From Methanobacteriota archaeon (lineage in GTDB: Archaea; Thermoplasmatota; Poseidoniia; Poseidoniales; Poseidoniaceae): DNA of 6,365 bases. Shown piece after piece: positions 6,246 to 6,365 of the stretch (positions within the stretch are counted from its first letter, which is position 1; every line of letters begins with the position of its first letter). Both the position numbers and the translations under genes were made by a program. Below the pieces are notes generated by a model. It ran no database searches and was not told the DNA's origin. It worked only from the letters and a program-made list of their open reading frames with translations. The stretch is taken from positions 5,289-11,653 of the forward strand of contig PBSP01000034.1 of NCBI GenBank assembly GCA_002726845.1. The letters run 5' to 3'.

Positions 6246-6255
6246 TGTTTAAACA
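6246..6255. promoter_or_regulatory. Palindromic TATA-like box shared by two divergent genes
   Basis: TGTTTAAACA is a perfect 10-base palindrome with the TATA-like core TTTAAA (6248-6253). Its centre at 6250.5 is exactly 26.5 bases from the A of the ATG on each side (6224 on the minus strand, 6277 on the plus strand). A symmetric box can direct archaeal TBP/TFB either way, and the spacing predicts leaderless transcripts in both directions. The palindrome could equally be, or also be, an operator for a dimeric regulator. Confidence 0.55.
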
Positions 6256-6276
6256 CATGTGCGCTAAGAAAAACTC

Positions 6277-6365
6277 ATGCCTGAAGGACCTGAGATTCAT
6301 CGGGCTGCAAACAATCTTCGCAAGGTACTGGAAGGAAACATCATCACACACGTCGAATGTCCGTA
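6277..6365 (+). CDS. nei: Endonuclease VIII/Fpg-family DNA glycosylase, N-terminal fragment (runs off the window)
   Basis: The first 29 residues begin MPEGPEIHRAANNL, almost the same as the start of E. coli endonuclease VIII. These enzymes remove oxidised bases and cut the backbone by beta/delta elimination. After removal of the initiator Met, Pro2 is the catalytic nucleophile and Glu3 the general acid; both are present. MPEGPEI rather than MPELPEV points to Nei rather than Fpg (MutM). The helix-two-turn-helix and zinc finger lie beyond the window edge and cannot be checked. The start is fixed by the family, since Pro2 must follow the initiator. No Shine-Dalgarno sequence is visible, which fits leaderless expression from the box at 6246-6255. 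Confidence 0.88.
   Translation, partial: MPEGPEIHRAANNLRKVLEGNIITHVECP

Overview
The window reads as a gene-dense piece of an archaeal chromosome. The strongest marker is a complete Orc1/Cdc6 replication initiator. Two candidate promoters also have archaeal geometry: a TATA-like hexamer whose centre lies 26.5 bases from an ATG, as expected for leaderless transcripts. Bacterial-type enzymes (a CysJ-like diflavin reductase and a Nei-type DNA glycosylase) sit beside archaeal information-processing genes, and GC content is intermediate. Together this suggests a planktonic euryarchaeon such as Marine Group II (Poseidoniales). That placement is inference from gene style and was not tested by a search.

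Layout from left to right. Bases 1-36 hold the probable tail of an upstream gene, which overlaps the next start in an ATGA. A membrane-tethered family 2 glycosyltransferase follows (33-1136, +). Directly abutting it tail to tail is a small four-helix membrane protein of unknown function (1137-1703, -). Next on the minus strand are Orc1/Cdc6 (1743-2984, probable TTG start) and an RNase Z-like metallo-beta-lactamase-fold hydrolase (3177-3986), separated by about 190 bases of AT-rich spacer. A divergent spacer (3987-4167) leads to the 598-residue CysJ-like flavoprotein (4168-5964, +). A short winged-helix protein lies tail to tail with it (5973-6224, -). The window ends inside nei (6277 onward, +), which is divergent from the winged-helix gene.

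The genes do not form one pathway. They mix housekeeping roles: glycan or envelope synthesis, replication initiation, a hydrolase, NADPH-to-acceptor electron transfer and oxidised-base repair. I found no CRISPR array, insertion sequence, tRNA, rRNA or defence cassette.

The points most worth a second look are: the 10-bp palindromic TATA-like box placed exactly midway between the winged-helix and nei start codons; the start of Orc1, where a Shine-Dalgarno/TTG pair and a TATA-like box disagree; the missing tRNA-binding arm in the RNase Z-like protein; and an apparent extra segment of about 40-50 residues in the flavoprotein's connecting domain.
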